Shown: one piece after another, positions 1-9,440 of the stretch
How the letters are laid out: the number at the start of each line of letters is the position of its first letter
How positions within the stretch are numbered: position 1 is the stretch's first letter
NCBI GenBank assembly: GCA_038373885.1
Contig: JAWZYV010013544.1
Location: forward strand, 62,001 to 126,000
Direction of reading: 5' to 3'
DNA: 64,000 nt
Origin: Cheiracanthium punctorium
Taxonomy: Eukaryota > Arthropoda > Arachnida > Araneae > Cheiracanthiidae
Program-made: the position numbers and the translations under genes
The notes under the pieces: model-generated
The model's database searches: none
What the model was told of the DNA's origin: nothing
What the model saw: the letters and a program-made list of their open reading frames with translations, nothing else

Positions 1-2
1 GA

Positions 3-116
3 CCGATTTTCTCTACCGTTATCTTGACGAAGGCAATCTCCAACCAATCCGCGCCTAGAAAGTCTGACGAAAAAGTTGTTGAAGCAGAAAGTTGCTCGGA
101 TATTGCGCTAGTGTGA
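3..116 (+). CDS. Possible C-terminal end of a plus-strand gene (partial, cut by window edge)
   Basis: From base 3 the frame is open for 37 codons and stops at TGA 114-116. The peptide (start PIFSTVILTK, end SCSDIALV) is mixed and hydrophilic, with few low-complexity residues, which is unusual for chance frames in this AT-rich DNA. A canonical AATAAA follows at 179-184, 63 bp past the stop, so stop and poly(A) signal are correctly ordered for a 3' end. It would converge on the minus-strand membrane-protein gene. I do not recognise the protein. It could equally be the tail of a transposase or a chance frame, since only 37 codons are visible. Confidence 0.3.
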   Translation, partial: PIFSTVILTKAISNQSAPRKSDEKVVEAESCSDIALV

Positions 117-178
117 TAATACCTTTAAAGAACCAAAAACTTCAGTCTGAAATTGGTAGTTTGGTCAGGTGCGATTAA

Positions 179-184
179 AATAAA
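179..184 (+). terminator. AATAAA polyadenylation signal
   Basis: A canonical hexamer 63 bp after the stop of the partial plus-strand frame. On the opposite strand no AATAAA lies between 478 and 1. The nearest minus-strand variant is ATTAAA at 258-263, about 215 bp past the stop of the membrane-protein gene. Both assignments rest on position and motif only. Confidence 0.3.
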
Positions 185-477
185 TTTTAAAAAAAGTTTA
201 ATTGTGTAAGGCTTTCGTTGTGTAAGTCCTCCTTTGTGGGTCGCCAGTCCCCCTCTTTTTAATATTTCGTCTGGCAACCCTGATATTAGTTTTTAAATAA
301 GCAACAGGAGGATATACAGAAAATAAAGGAGGATGGGACGTCAATTTACGAAAAAGGAGGATATGTCTTCCTTAATGATTGCACCTGTCAATCCTACTAA
401 AACCTGGCGTCGCGAACACGCCCTTTGTTAAAAGTTATTTAACTAGAGAGAGAGAGAAAGAGAAAAAGTAATCGGTG

Positions 478-791
478 TTAAACGACAATGTCGGACCAGT
501 CCCGCCGTCCGGACATCGCCCTGCTGGTCAGCGGGCAGTTGCAGTCCGAGCTGCTGTTAGTTGTTAGCGGAGGGAAAGCATGCATCAGTGAGGGCAAGTG
601 CAGTTTGAAGGGAGTGAAACGCCGAAGTACCGTCGGAAGGAAGATGTTGTTGTGGATGTAGGTGTTACCGGCGAAATTCTCGTCCAGGTACTCCGGGGGG
701 AAAGCCGGGTTCCGGGCGGTTTTCTTCTTTTGCCGGTCGCCCCTCCTCCTGCGACCGAACTTCCACTGGTGGAACGCATACACCATGCTCC
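478..791 (-). CDS. Last coding exon of orphan type I membrane protein (cytoplasmic tail)
   Basis: The exon starts after a textbook acceptor (pyrimidine tract ending TTTATTCCAG, AG at 793-792). Its first two bases, GG, complete the split Gly codon left by the upstream exon (phase 1), so the frames join exactly. It encodes Ser-Met-Val-Tyr-Ala-Phe and then a strongly basic stretch (KFGRRRRGDRQKKK). That is the expected positive-inside stop-transfer signal straight after the transmembrane helix of the previous exon. About 103 codons run to TAA at 480-478. The tail has an Asn/Tyr/His patch, a Cys-containing segment (SSSDCNCP), and ends in DIVV, which fits a class II PDZ-ligand pattern (inference only). 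This exon is markedly more GC-rich than its surroundings. The second half could instead be non-coding if an unseen donor is used near TCCGACG|GTACTT. Confidence 0.72.
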
Positions 792-1902
792 CTGGAATAA
801 AAGAAGATTGAATTATGTGCAGAGGGCATCGATTATGCTAATCTCACCAAAGCAAGAAGAAAAAAAACTGGTGTTAAAAAAAAAAAAATAAACAAAATCT
901 TCATAAAATAACACGCATGATAAGGTACTTATTGATAAAACGATCGTTTAAGGCAGTACAAAAGGGCCATTTCAACAAGGTTTTATCATCCGCACGAGCA
1001 GAGACCTTCTCCAATGTTTTTCTCATAATTCGACGGGGTAATACTAATGCAAAGCCTACCATACACGAAATATCACCAAACTGGCACGAAAATTCAGTCT
1101 CCGAAACAGAACCCAGATTAGTGAAATCGCAAATATTGGGTAAGAAACAGCCAAACCTAATGTTACCCAATGTGTAATTTACAGATTAATATCTCGAGAT
1201 CTAATTAACCGCTTTACATGCTACAAAGTGCAAGTTCAGTTATTTGATTCTTAGAATATAAATTCTGGACGAAATTGAATCCTAGCAAAGAAGATCGTGC
1301 AAACATACCTAACAACATGTTTAAGGAACTAATATTTAGTAAGCTTTTGAATTTGTTTAAAAGAAATAATTAGTGGATTTGTTTTTCAGTCTTGCCCTCA
1401 AAGTAAAACATTGGTTCCACGTTACCTTCATAGTACTGGCTATTCAAGAGTAAGTTTTTTTAGGACGGCAAGAGGTCAATGCTCACCCTAGGCTCACTTT
1501 TCGTACGGAGCCTTAAACAATTGTGGTCTTGTTTGAAAGAGAAATTGTCCGTAGTCTTAGAATGTCGAAAGATCAAAATTCTACGATCATTTTTTGGCGA
1601 GTTATCGTAATTTAAAAGTCAATATTTTCCCACAAAACATAAGAAACTTAAAATCTTAAGAAGATGAGATTAGTATTACTTTCGCCCCCCCCCCTCCCAT
1701 TTTTCTGCATCCATTGGTATAGGTCTCGACAACATACCTTCACCGGTTTCGGAGACTATAGCCTGACAAGTTTTTGACAGTAATGGCCTCAGGGGTTTCT
1801 ATTTTTTTAGAACAGAGAGATACAATTTCTATTTTCTAAAGTATGCATGGATTTTAAAGCATTTTTTAATGATCTCAGTGTGAAATGTAAAAATTTTCTT
1901 AC
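792..1902 (-). other. Intron (1,111 bp) of the membrane-protein gene
   Basis: The donor is CTTACAG|GTAAGAA (GT at 1902-1901) and the acceptor TTTATTCCAG (AG at 793-792), both consensus. The intron is phase 1. It splits the gene just at the cytoplasmic side of the membrane helix. Overlapping open frames on both strands at about 901-1177 have no recognised homology and no splice support, and I treat them as intronic noise. Confidence 0.75.
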
Positions 1903-4686
1903 CTGTAAGGAACCCCAAGAAAACCAAGGCTGCTATCAAAATTCCTGCCAACATTCCCGTAGATAGTGTAATTTTAGGCTTCCTTGGACGGTTTGAGATG
2001 CCTGGTGAAAGAGCTGGTTTTCTTTGAATGACATAATTATCCGTTCGATTTGGGGTAGCTTTGTTATTTACTTTGTCTGACTCTGCAGATTCGTATATTA
2101 CAGTGATGACAGGTGGAGGAGTGATTATCCGGGGAAGATCATTGGGTTGACTTAGAATATTGGACCTGTGTATGTCTTCTGGACTGTAATTTGAAATCTT
2201 GGTCACTATTCCCTCTTTGTTGGTTCTGTATTTCTCTCTGGACGTGTCAAAAGGCTTAGAATTTTCATTTCTAGGTTTATTGGAAGCCGAATTGTAATTC
2301 AAGATATCTTCGTTGGAAGTTGCAAATGTTTGTTGAGAATTCTGGTCGTTGTTATAGTTTTCAAATCGTTGCTTTGAGCTGTCCTGGTGGTTGTTTACGG
2401 TTTTGTCAGGGAAGACTGGCTGAAAATACACGCTGTCATCAATTTCTGATGACGGCGTGTTTTCTTCAAGCTCTGAACTTTCGTGATATTCTACTTTCGA
2501 AGTTGTTGTTTGCGAAACCTTTTTTGGTATCTTTTGGACTGTCTCTCCGTAGTTCCCAAAATCCTTATTCTTTGCTTCCTCTGACCTGTCTTTCGCAGAA
2601 AAGGTAAAATCACTCAGCGTTTTATCAAAGTTTTGCTCTTTCTGCGGATTTAAGGGAATTATTGGTCGAAGGAAATCCTCATTGCCGAATTGTAAATATT
2701 CTGGTGGATTTTTAAGTTCTACTTCTTTTAGATAAGGCATTTGATCGAACGTAGAGATCTCTTCAGGTGTTTTAAACTGAGTACCTTGATTTTTATGAAA
2801 GGTGCGAATGTCGTCATGAGTAATTGAAAACACTGCAGGAGAGTTCGGACTAGACTGATGAGCGTTGTTTTTAAGATTGTTACCTACACCGCCATTTTTC
2901 TCCGCGTTTTTAGGTTCTGGATTTTTGGGTATATTTGGTGCATTAGGAACAACGTGCTGGCTATCGATTGTTAGAGGAATATCTGCAGCAGTTATGACAT
3001 TCTTTGAAACTGTGTTATTGTTCTTATAAAAATTAGCTATTGAATTAAACTTGTAAGTTCCTGAACTGGGAGATAGACTTTCTGAAACAGAATCTTTTTT
3101 ATTTATATAAGGGTGGTTTGCTTTGTTACTGACAGGGATATTTTGAGGCTCAAACTTATTCAGGTCATTATGAATTAATTTATCGTCGTTCACTTTTTCA
3201 ACAGTTTTTGTTGGCTCAGTTGACACTTCTGTATTTTTGTGTACGTAGTAATTTTGCTGCCCTTGAAAAGGTAGATTTATTTTATTTTGATCTCTGTTCT
3301 GAGTAAACGAAGGGTTATTAACAAGAGTAGCATATCCCCGGAATGGAAAGTTCTCGTTGACTTGCTGGTTTGCATTATTAACACCATAGTTGTTTGAAGG
3401 TTTTGAGAAAATATTGGCTTGGCCGATCTGGGTATTGGAATTCGACTTGACTGCATTTTTAACTACTTGATTATTGTGCGATTCATTCGTTTGCGTGATG
3501 ACTTTTCGGTTGGGATCATTGTTTATGTTTCTGGTCAAGGAAATTATCCTTTCGGCATTATAAGGATCGTTTATAAATGTGCTCTGACTTTGAATCTGAG
3601 GGATATCCTTTTTATAGTATTCTGTGTTTGAAGAATGAGTATTTGGATAATTATCAAAAACAGTCTTGCGATTTTTGTAATTGTCTTCCGCGCCTATATT
3701 TACTGCACTATTGCTTACGGCAGGAACTTTTTTCATAGGAGTTTTATTCCCTTGATAGGGAATATTTCCTTCTTTCCTCAAGTTGGCTGCTGTCTTTTGA
3801 GGATCAGTAAAACTGTCGAAGTATGCGTTTTGTTCTACGAAATCTGCCGGTCTGTCCGCATAGAAGGGAGTGTCGATCTTCTCTGTCTTAACTTCCACGG
3901 AAGAGAACTTGACGTCCGCCGGAGTGAATTTCATCACGAAGTTCGTTTCGTTTTTCGCCACTTTCAGCGAGCCGCCACTTTGCGGCAGGCTCTTCACCAC
4001 CGTGTTCACATTACCGTACCTCACTCCCGTGTAGTTCAAGTGCTTCTCGACCTTGGATCCCAGGTTTCCCCCGAAGTTAGGATAGGGGATCACCGTGGGT
4101 TGAGGGATTGTGAAGGTCCGGGGTCTCCAACCGTCGTCGACTGGCGTGAAATTCAACAGCGTCTGCACGGTGCTTTCTGCTGCTGTTCCAGGCGTCTTCA
4201 GCTGCGGGCTTTCGGTAGCTCTCACAGCGTGTATTTTGACGAAATTCTTCTTGATGTAGCCTGTCGTCTGTATATCCGGCTTCGACTGGGAGACCTGTAT
4301 ACTTTTGGTGAGGGGAACGTCGAACGTGGTTTTGAGCGGCTTTTTGGTCACTATTACTGATGGTGGGCGCAAAGGTGGCACGTAGACATTTTTGTTGGAG
4401 ACTTCTTCTGCAGCAGTTCCGTCCATGGGTATCCAAGGGGACTGCACTGTGGTGGCTTTGGTGGGCACAGTCCTTTTTGGAGGAGGTCTGAGGGTGACAG
4501 TTTCGAGCGGTTCATCGTAGTACGGTGGTATGAAGATGGGTATGGGCGGAAGGTACCTTGCTCTACGTAACTGCTGAAGATAAAGAAAATTCCGCAGCTG
4601 TCGCTTTGGGCGAAAGTTGTTGGTGAGGCCTGATGCAATCCATGGTGATGCAGCCAAAAACAAAACGATGATATGCCACCGGATAC
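1903..4686 (-). CDS. Large exon of orphan type I single-pass membrane protein (signal peptide, ectodomain, TM helix)
   Basis: An uninterrupted frame of 927 codons runs between a good acceptor (TTCTCTCATTTCAG, AG at 4688-4687) and a perfect donor at 1902. The first full codon is Ile at 4684. The true start Met is therefore in an upstream exon not identified here, and the incoming phase leaves GT as the last two bases of a split codon. Residues 1-20 are a hydrophobic secretion signal (IRWHIIVLFLAASPWIASG). Next come a basic then Pro/aromatic stretch (about 25-70) and a Pro/Thr/Val-rich region with N-glycosylation sequons (NFT, NYT, NET). A very long hydrophilic Asn/Ser/Gln/Lys-rich segment (roughly 300-900) lacks cysteines and recognisable folds and is probably disordered. 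The exon ends with the membrane helix GMLAGILIAALVFLGFLT. It lies outside the cell by topology. I do not recognise a family, and function is unknown. Confidence 0.85.
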
Positions 4687-5486
4687 CTGAAATGAGAGAA
4701 TTTAATAAAATCAGGTTTTTTTTTTTCTAAGAGGAAGAAAAAAAGCTCGTAGTAGATATCGCCGTATTTTCCAGATGTTACACTCCTATTTTATGATTAA
4801 ACAACTAAAGCTCTATTTTGACATCTTGTTTCAGAAATATTAACCCACTAAAGCAGTTTAGAAGCTTCTTCATACAAAACAACAGAATTAATTGGCTAGA
4901 ACCTGAAAATACCTGGGTGTCATGATCGACTCCCGTCTGACATGGACGGGCAGAAACAGAATGGTTAGTAAAACAAAAGAACTAGAGAAGTTGCTTTATA
5001 AAATAAGTTCAGCTGATGCGATGAAGTAAAATTATGTAAATGCATAGTGCTTCCTACCGCGACCTATGCAAGCCAAATCTGAGGGTATACTTGCCAAAAC
5101 CAATTTTGTGCATTTTGATTTTCGTTGTGAACATCACGTGAAATTTGGTTCACTCTTCTCGTCTTGCAATTTGCAATCAGAACTACAAACCAAGATGTTA
5201 TGCTCCAGCAATGTTTAGTTCTCATCTTATTTCTCTTAAGACACCAAAATCAGACTATCTGCACTTGACAAACTAAACCGACACGTGTAATTTTTAGGAG
5301 AGCAATTTTTATGACATGCTTTTCGGATTTTTTACTTGGCAAATGGAACTTAACAACGATCCACCTAATCAAATTTATAAAAAATATGAAACACTTTAAT
5401 GGTTAAGCAGTTATCACTTAAATGTAAATGCAGCATTTTAAAACATAAAGAAAATAATACCCAGAGAGGTGTGCCATATAACTAGG
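4687..5486. other. Upstream intron or flank of membrane-protein gene
   Basis: AT-rich non-coding DNA. Because the exon at 1903-4686 begins with an acceptor and has no Met, this is most likely the start of the preceding intron. Apart from the retrotransposon relic at 4907-5029 I see no exon or regulatory element that I can support. Confidence 0.4.
4907..5029 (+). pseudogene. Non-LTR retrotransposon reverse-transcriptase relic (Jockey/R1-like)
   Basis: Forty codons read KYLGVMIDSRLTW, then a Lys/Glu-rich helix, ending at TAA 5027-5029. The motif KYLGV-ID--LTW is the hallmark found just after the catalytic YADD region in Jockey/R1/I-type LINE reverse transcriptases. It is preceded in frame by a stop (TGA at 4904-4906) and nothing else of the enzyme remains, so this is a short dead fragment. 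It lies antisense to the membrane-protein gene, probably within its intron. Confidence 0.7.
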
Positions 5487-5493
5487 CATAGGC

Positions 5494-5913
5494 CAACACC
5501 TTCTAGACACAGAAAAACTAACAACGGAAATCTATGAGATTATCACTAGATCGTCTGAACAGACGTCATCACAGTTGTGTCTTCAAAGAATAAAACTTAA
5601 AAATTTCTAGTGGATGATACAAGTATTAAAAAATATCTTGAAGATGAAAATTAAAATACCTTTCTGATACAAAATAATTCATTGTGATCTTCTTCTGTAT
5701 CATATTATACAATTAGTAGTGGTCAAAAATTGTCATTTGCCGTAAAATTATTTTTTTAATCTTAAATCATTAAAAGTTTTATGAGAGAAAATTCACCCCA
5801 AATTCAAAATAAATATACTTTGTGAAAGTAAAACTTTGATGACGTCACATGAGGAGATCTAGTGATGACGTTAAAGCTTCAGTTGTAAGGCTTTCTATAT
5901 CTAGAGGGTGTTG
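5494..5913. mobile_element. 7-bp-TSD MITE, copy 1 (420 bp)
   Basis: The left end CAACACCTTCTAGACA and right end TATCTAGAGGGTGTTG form terminal inverted repeats. The flanks CATAGGC (5487-5493) and CATGGGC (5914-5920) are a 7-bp target-site duplication with one mismatch. Inside are the family's conserved tracts: an AAACTTAAAAATTTCTAG-like block, a run resembling TACAATTAGTAGTGGTCAAA, and a TGACGTCA near the right end. There is no coding capacity, so this is a non-autonomous DNA element. Ten full or partial relatives occur in this window. Confidence 0.85.
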
Positions 5914-5920
5914 CATGGGC

Positions 5921-7013
5921 CATACCAGTTGTGTAAAAATTACTCAATTTGCAGTGAAAGATAACAGTAGCTTCGTATTTTCAGTGAATTTTAGTGTTGC
6001 AGTGCGATCGGTTAATCACACAGCATTTAAGGACAGTTGTAAGATACGGCTACATAAAATTGCAAAGTTAAAAAAGGTTTACGACTGCGAAATACCGAGC
6101 CGCAGAAACGTTATTTATAAATTGAGTTTTTCTGACAAATTTTTTATCTGGTTGTGAAAAATTTCTTAAACAAGAAACAAACAAGTCATTTTTAGAAATC
6201 TCGTAACAGAAACTTATAATAATAACATCTTTGTCATAATAATAAACCTCTTATTACTAACATCTTTTTGGTTTTGTAAGCTAGCAGACGAAAGTCAGAG
6301 ATAGTGTGATTAGCCGAATGAAATAGAATTAGGAAACCCTAAGAGCTGAGTTTAAAATTTTCAGATGTTTTCTAGTATTTGAAAGGTTTCAGACCTTTCA
6401 CCATAATGCTTTAAATTAAGTAAACGTGTTCCATTTTATACTTCATTACTGCATAATTAATAATTAATCAATTGAATAAAACTTATACTGGCTATCCCAT
6501 TATAAGGAATAAGAATAATATAGCAGTGTGGGGTCGGAAACGAACGTCGTCTTATTGTTAGCTGATAATAATTATTTTGGAACAAGTGCTGAAATAATCG
6601 CGCACTTTCTGACCATTGTTTCTCAAAAACTAATGTATCTTTTGAACACAGGAAAGACGTGCCTAAAACCGAGAGTTTAAAAATTCTATTTCATTTCATT
6701 CATTAAATTTTTGAAGACGTTGTTTAAGAAATTGTTTTGTTTCATCCATTGTTTAAGAAATTTGATGAAGAAATTAGACGAATCCTTGAACACTTTTCCC
6801 ACAGTAATTATTACCAGGTTAGTGTAAACGGAGTTTTTTACCTCACGCTATGTGATTATTTTGTACCAATAGTTATGGGACACTCTGTATGGACATACGA
6901 TTTTACGATATGAAAGTATCTTCCGCAATGGTGCCGAATAATACTACACACCATTGTATAATATTGATAGCAATAAGATCATCATCTTTACATAAAACAG
7001 TGTCAAAAACACT
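5921..7013. other. AT-rich stretch without recognised features
   Basis: Non-coding by appearance. The open frame at 5849-6157 begins inside the MITE and shows no family signature. I see no further repeat termini here. Confidence 0.4.
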
Positions 7014-7021
7014 GTTATATA

Positions 7022-7214
7022 CATGGGCGCACATAAGGGGGGCAAGGTAGGACATTTGCCCAACCCCAACTAGAGTTTTAGATTAATGTCTCATGATGTA
7101 TACAAATGGCAAAAACATAACTAAATTTGTTAAAAGATTGAAATTTGCTCCCCTCTAGAAAAATTTTTTGGAGTTTGCCCGCCCCCCCCAGAAAAATTCC
7201 TATGGACGCCCATG
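7022..7214. mobile_element. hAT-like MITE with CATGGGCG ends (193 bp)
   Basis: The ends CATGGGCGCACATAAGG and CCTATGGACGCCCATG are imperfect terminal inverted repeats. The flanks GTTATATA (7014-7021) and GTTATACA (7215-7222) are an 8-bp duplication with one mismatch, the size expected for hAT. The interior contains G- and C-runs near the ends and no frame. Confidence 0.8.
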
Positions 7215-7222
7215 GTTATACA

Positions 7223-7985
7223 TATGCCCTATGTTTTTTCTATTGTAGACTTTTAGCAGGGGTACGAATAATCCTTTACGGTGATAACTACATTTTCTAC
7301 CATTTCGCTGGAAATACAGATGACGTTAGAAGGAAATAATGTTCTATCTCGTCCCGCAAAATAAGCAGTGAATATCTGCTTCATCTGGCATCCATCCCTA
7401 GCTAGAATGATGAAAAAAATTGAGACTCTATTTATTGAGTCAGATAACATCACCAATATTTTTGATGGTGACAAATAAATGCATTCATGACAAGTAACCA
7501 CAGCTATGCTTAAACACTTAATTCTTGTTTGTTAAATTTAAAAGCCGTAATTTTTTCGTCATCGCCTTCTGGTAGCGGCTCATACATAGCTATAATAATT
7601 ATCTTAAATAAAAAAATTAAAACTTTTTATGAGTGAATCGTATTGCTAAGTAAGGTACATTGATATGCAAAATTTTATCAATTGAAGACTGAGAAATGAG
7701 CAAAAAATTTAACGAAACTCTTTGTAAATAGTAAAAACCATAAATTATTTCTTTTTAATTTCAGAAGTCGCGCACGGACTACCCAAAAAAGTAATCATTT
7801 AAAATAATTTTACAAAAAGTGGTTTCTTATAATCCGTAAAGTCTGGAAACTTTGGATGTGTAGACCAAGCTCAATAAAGAGGTGTACAAAGTTTGCACCA
7901 TACCACAGTCAAACCAAGAATTCCCAGATGAAGAAAACCCGACAACAGAAGTCTTTACGTTTTGGGTAAGTCTGTTAAATTAGTA
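7223..7985. other. Unassigned AT-rich stretch
   Basis: I see no gene, RNA or repeat terminus that I can support. The short open frame at 7253-7501 (minus) has no recognisable features. Confidence 0.35.
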
Positions 7986-7989
7986 GGCA

Positions 7990-8255
7990 TTACAGTGTTA
8001 ATTTCATAAAGTAAAACTATTTAAAATTTTGGTGAATGCTTCCAATATTACAGTACTTTATGAGTTAAAGATAAAAATTGAAATGACTGTCTGATAAAAA
8101 AAAAAAAATCATAATGATCTATTTCTGCATCATATCATATAATTAATGATGGACAAAAGTTGTCGTTGGTCGTAAAATTAAATTTTCTATCATAAATCAT
8201 TAAAGCATGAGTAAATTCACCACAAATTTTATATAGTTTCTTTCTTAATTATTGG
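7990..8255. mobile_element. 7-bp-TSD MITE, copy 2 (internal fragment)
   Basis: The internal blocks of the family are present in order: TAAAACTATTTAAAATTT-GGTGAATGCT, CATAATGATCTATTTCTG, ATCATATAATTAATGATGG, then CATTAAAG-ATGAGTAAATTCACC. Neither terminal inverted repeat is preserved, so this is a truncated copy. A poly(A) run interrupts it. Confidence 0.65.
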
Positions 8256-9229
8256 TACGTTAAATTCAATTTTTAGTTCGTATTGAATCATAATATAGAT
8301 ACCGAACTGAATCCATATCATCGTGAAATAATAATAAAGGTAGTATAATAAAACTGATTTTTAATAAGATACAGAGAATTAAGTAACCATATTAACAGGT
8401 GGAACTCTGAATAATCGTTAAACACCCTCGTTTGCAATTTATTAAATTTTAAAATAAATTTAATTTTTCAATTTATTAATCATTTACTTTTAACGCACCA
8501 ATTTGAAAAAAAAAACCCGTGAATTTGTTGATTATCTGAAAGATTGTTACCTGTTATAAAGCATCGCAAGTTCAATGCCGTTATTAAAATTTGTCTGTAT
8601 GCTCTGACACAATGCCTATTGTTCTTCATCCGGAGAGATATGAAGGAATTAATTTAATATGAAATTGCTTCCGCCCAAGAAACTTTTTTTTTGTTTTTGG
8701 AAGATCGTACTTTATCTTGAAAACAGATTAAAGTCAAAACACTTCCCATTGTTTTCTGGCAATGCTTCTGTTTGTGACAGTGATCTAAGACACACATACA
8801 AAATAATAATAGCTTTTTATTAGGAATGAAAATACAGAGGGAAAGAAATTATTAGGCGGACTCCATAGGGAATATAAAACTATGGCAATGGGATTATTTT
8901 TTGTCCGTGGTTATTAGATCAGTCAAACCAAACAATTGATTCTTCGTTTTCCACGTCTAAAACAATGCTGAAAATATTAGATGAATTTCAATGCAACGTA
9001 AGAAATTATTTGGGTTTTGTTTCAGAATACTTCAATATACAGTGGAACTTCTCGAGAGCGACCATCCTCCGTTCCGAAAAATCGGTCGTTAAGAGAGGTG
9101 TTCGCCCAGAGAAATATAAAGATTCGGTAGCCAAGAAAAAAATGTGCTGAAAAATGTTGTGAATTGTTTGTAGCTTTCATGAAACTATATACTAATACAT
9201 AAATAATCACGTTCATCAGATTGAATGGT
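8256..9229. other. Unassigned AT-rich stretch
   Basis: Scattered short open frames (8965-9150 plus, 9022-9216 minus) have no signature. I see no repeat boundary. Confidence 0.35.
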
Positions 9230-9440
9230 TTGTAACAAACCGTACTACGGTTTTGGGTTCAACTCTCGGCGCTCGGGGTTCGATCTCCTACTGGGCGTGG
9301 CTGTCATTGTGTCCATCCCTTCATAGGGGGCGACGTTGGTCATCCTACTAAGTTTCCCCATTATAAAGAGACCAACAGATTGAATTGCTAAGTAAAGATT
9401 AGTGGTGGGAAATCACCCGAATAAATCGGGAAGGTTGGCA
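9230..9440 (+). repeat. tRNA-derived SINE fragment followed by a half MITE
   Basis: GGGTTCGATCTCC near 9277-9290 matches the Pol III B-box consensus, and the region around it is more GC-rich than its flanks. No A-box at the right distance remains, so this is a partial SINE head with its body. From about 9400, GTGGTGGGAAATCACCCG...GTTGGCAGTTATGA matches the right end of the ATAGCTGCCAAC MITE family (compare 63273-63434). Confidence 0.45.

Noticed and set aside
585..891. Open frames on both strands opposite the last exon (585-779 minus, 598-891 plus)
   Set aside because: They are shadows of the GC-rich exon 478-791. Only the frame that joins in phase to the upstream exon has a basic stop-transfer patch and splice support.
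901..1177. Overlapping frames of 86-89 codons on both strands in the intron
   Set aside because: Both strands are open, no family signature is visible, and the region lies between a consensus donor and acceptor.
3419..4638. Long plus- and minus-strand frames inside 1903-4686
   Set aside because: All overlap the 927-codon exon, whose signal peptide, transmembrane helix and splice sites decide the true frame.
5849..6157. 102-codon plus-strand frame
   Set aside because: Begins inside a MITE terminal repeat and has no recognisable domain or splice context.
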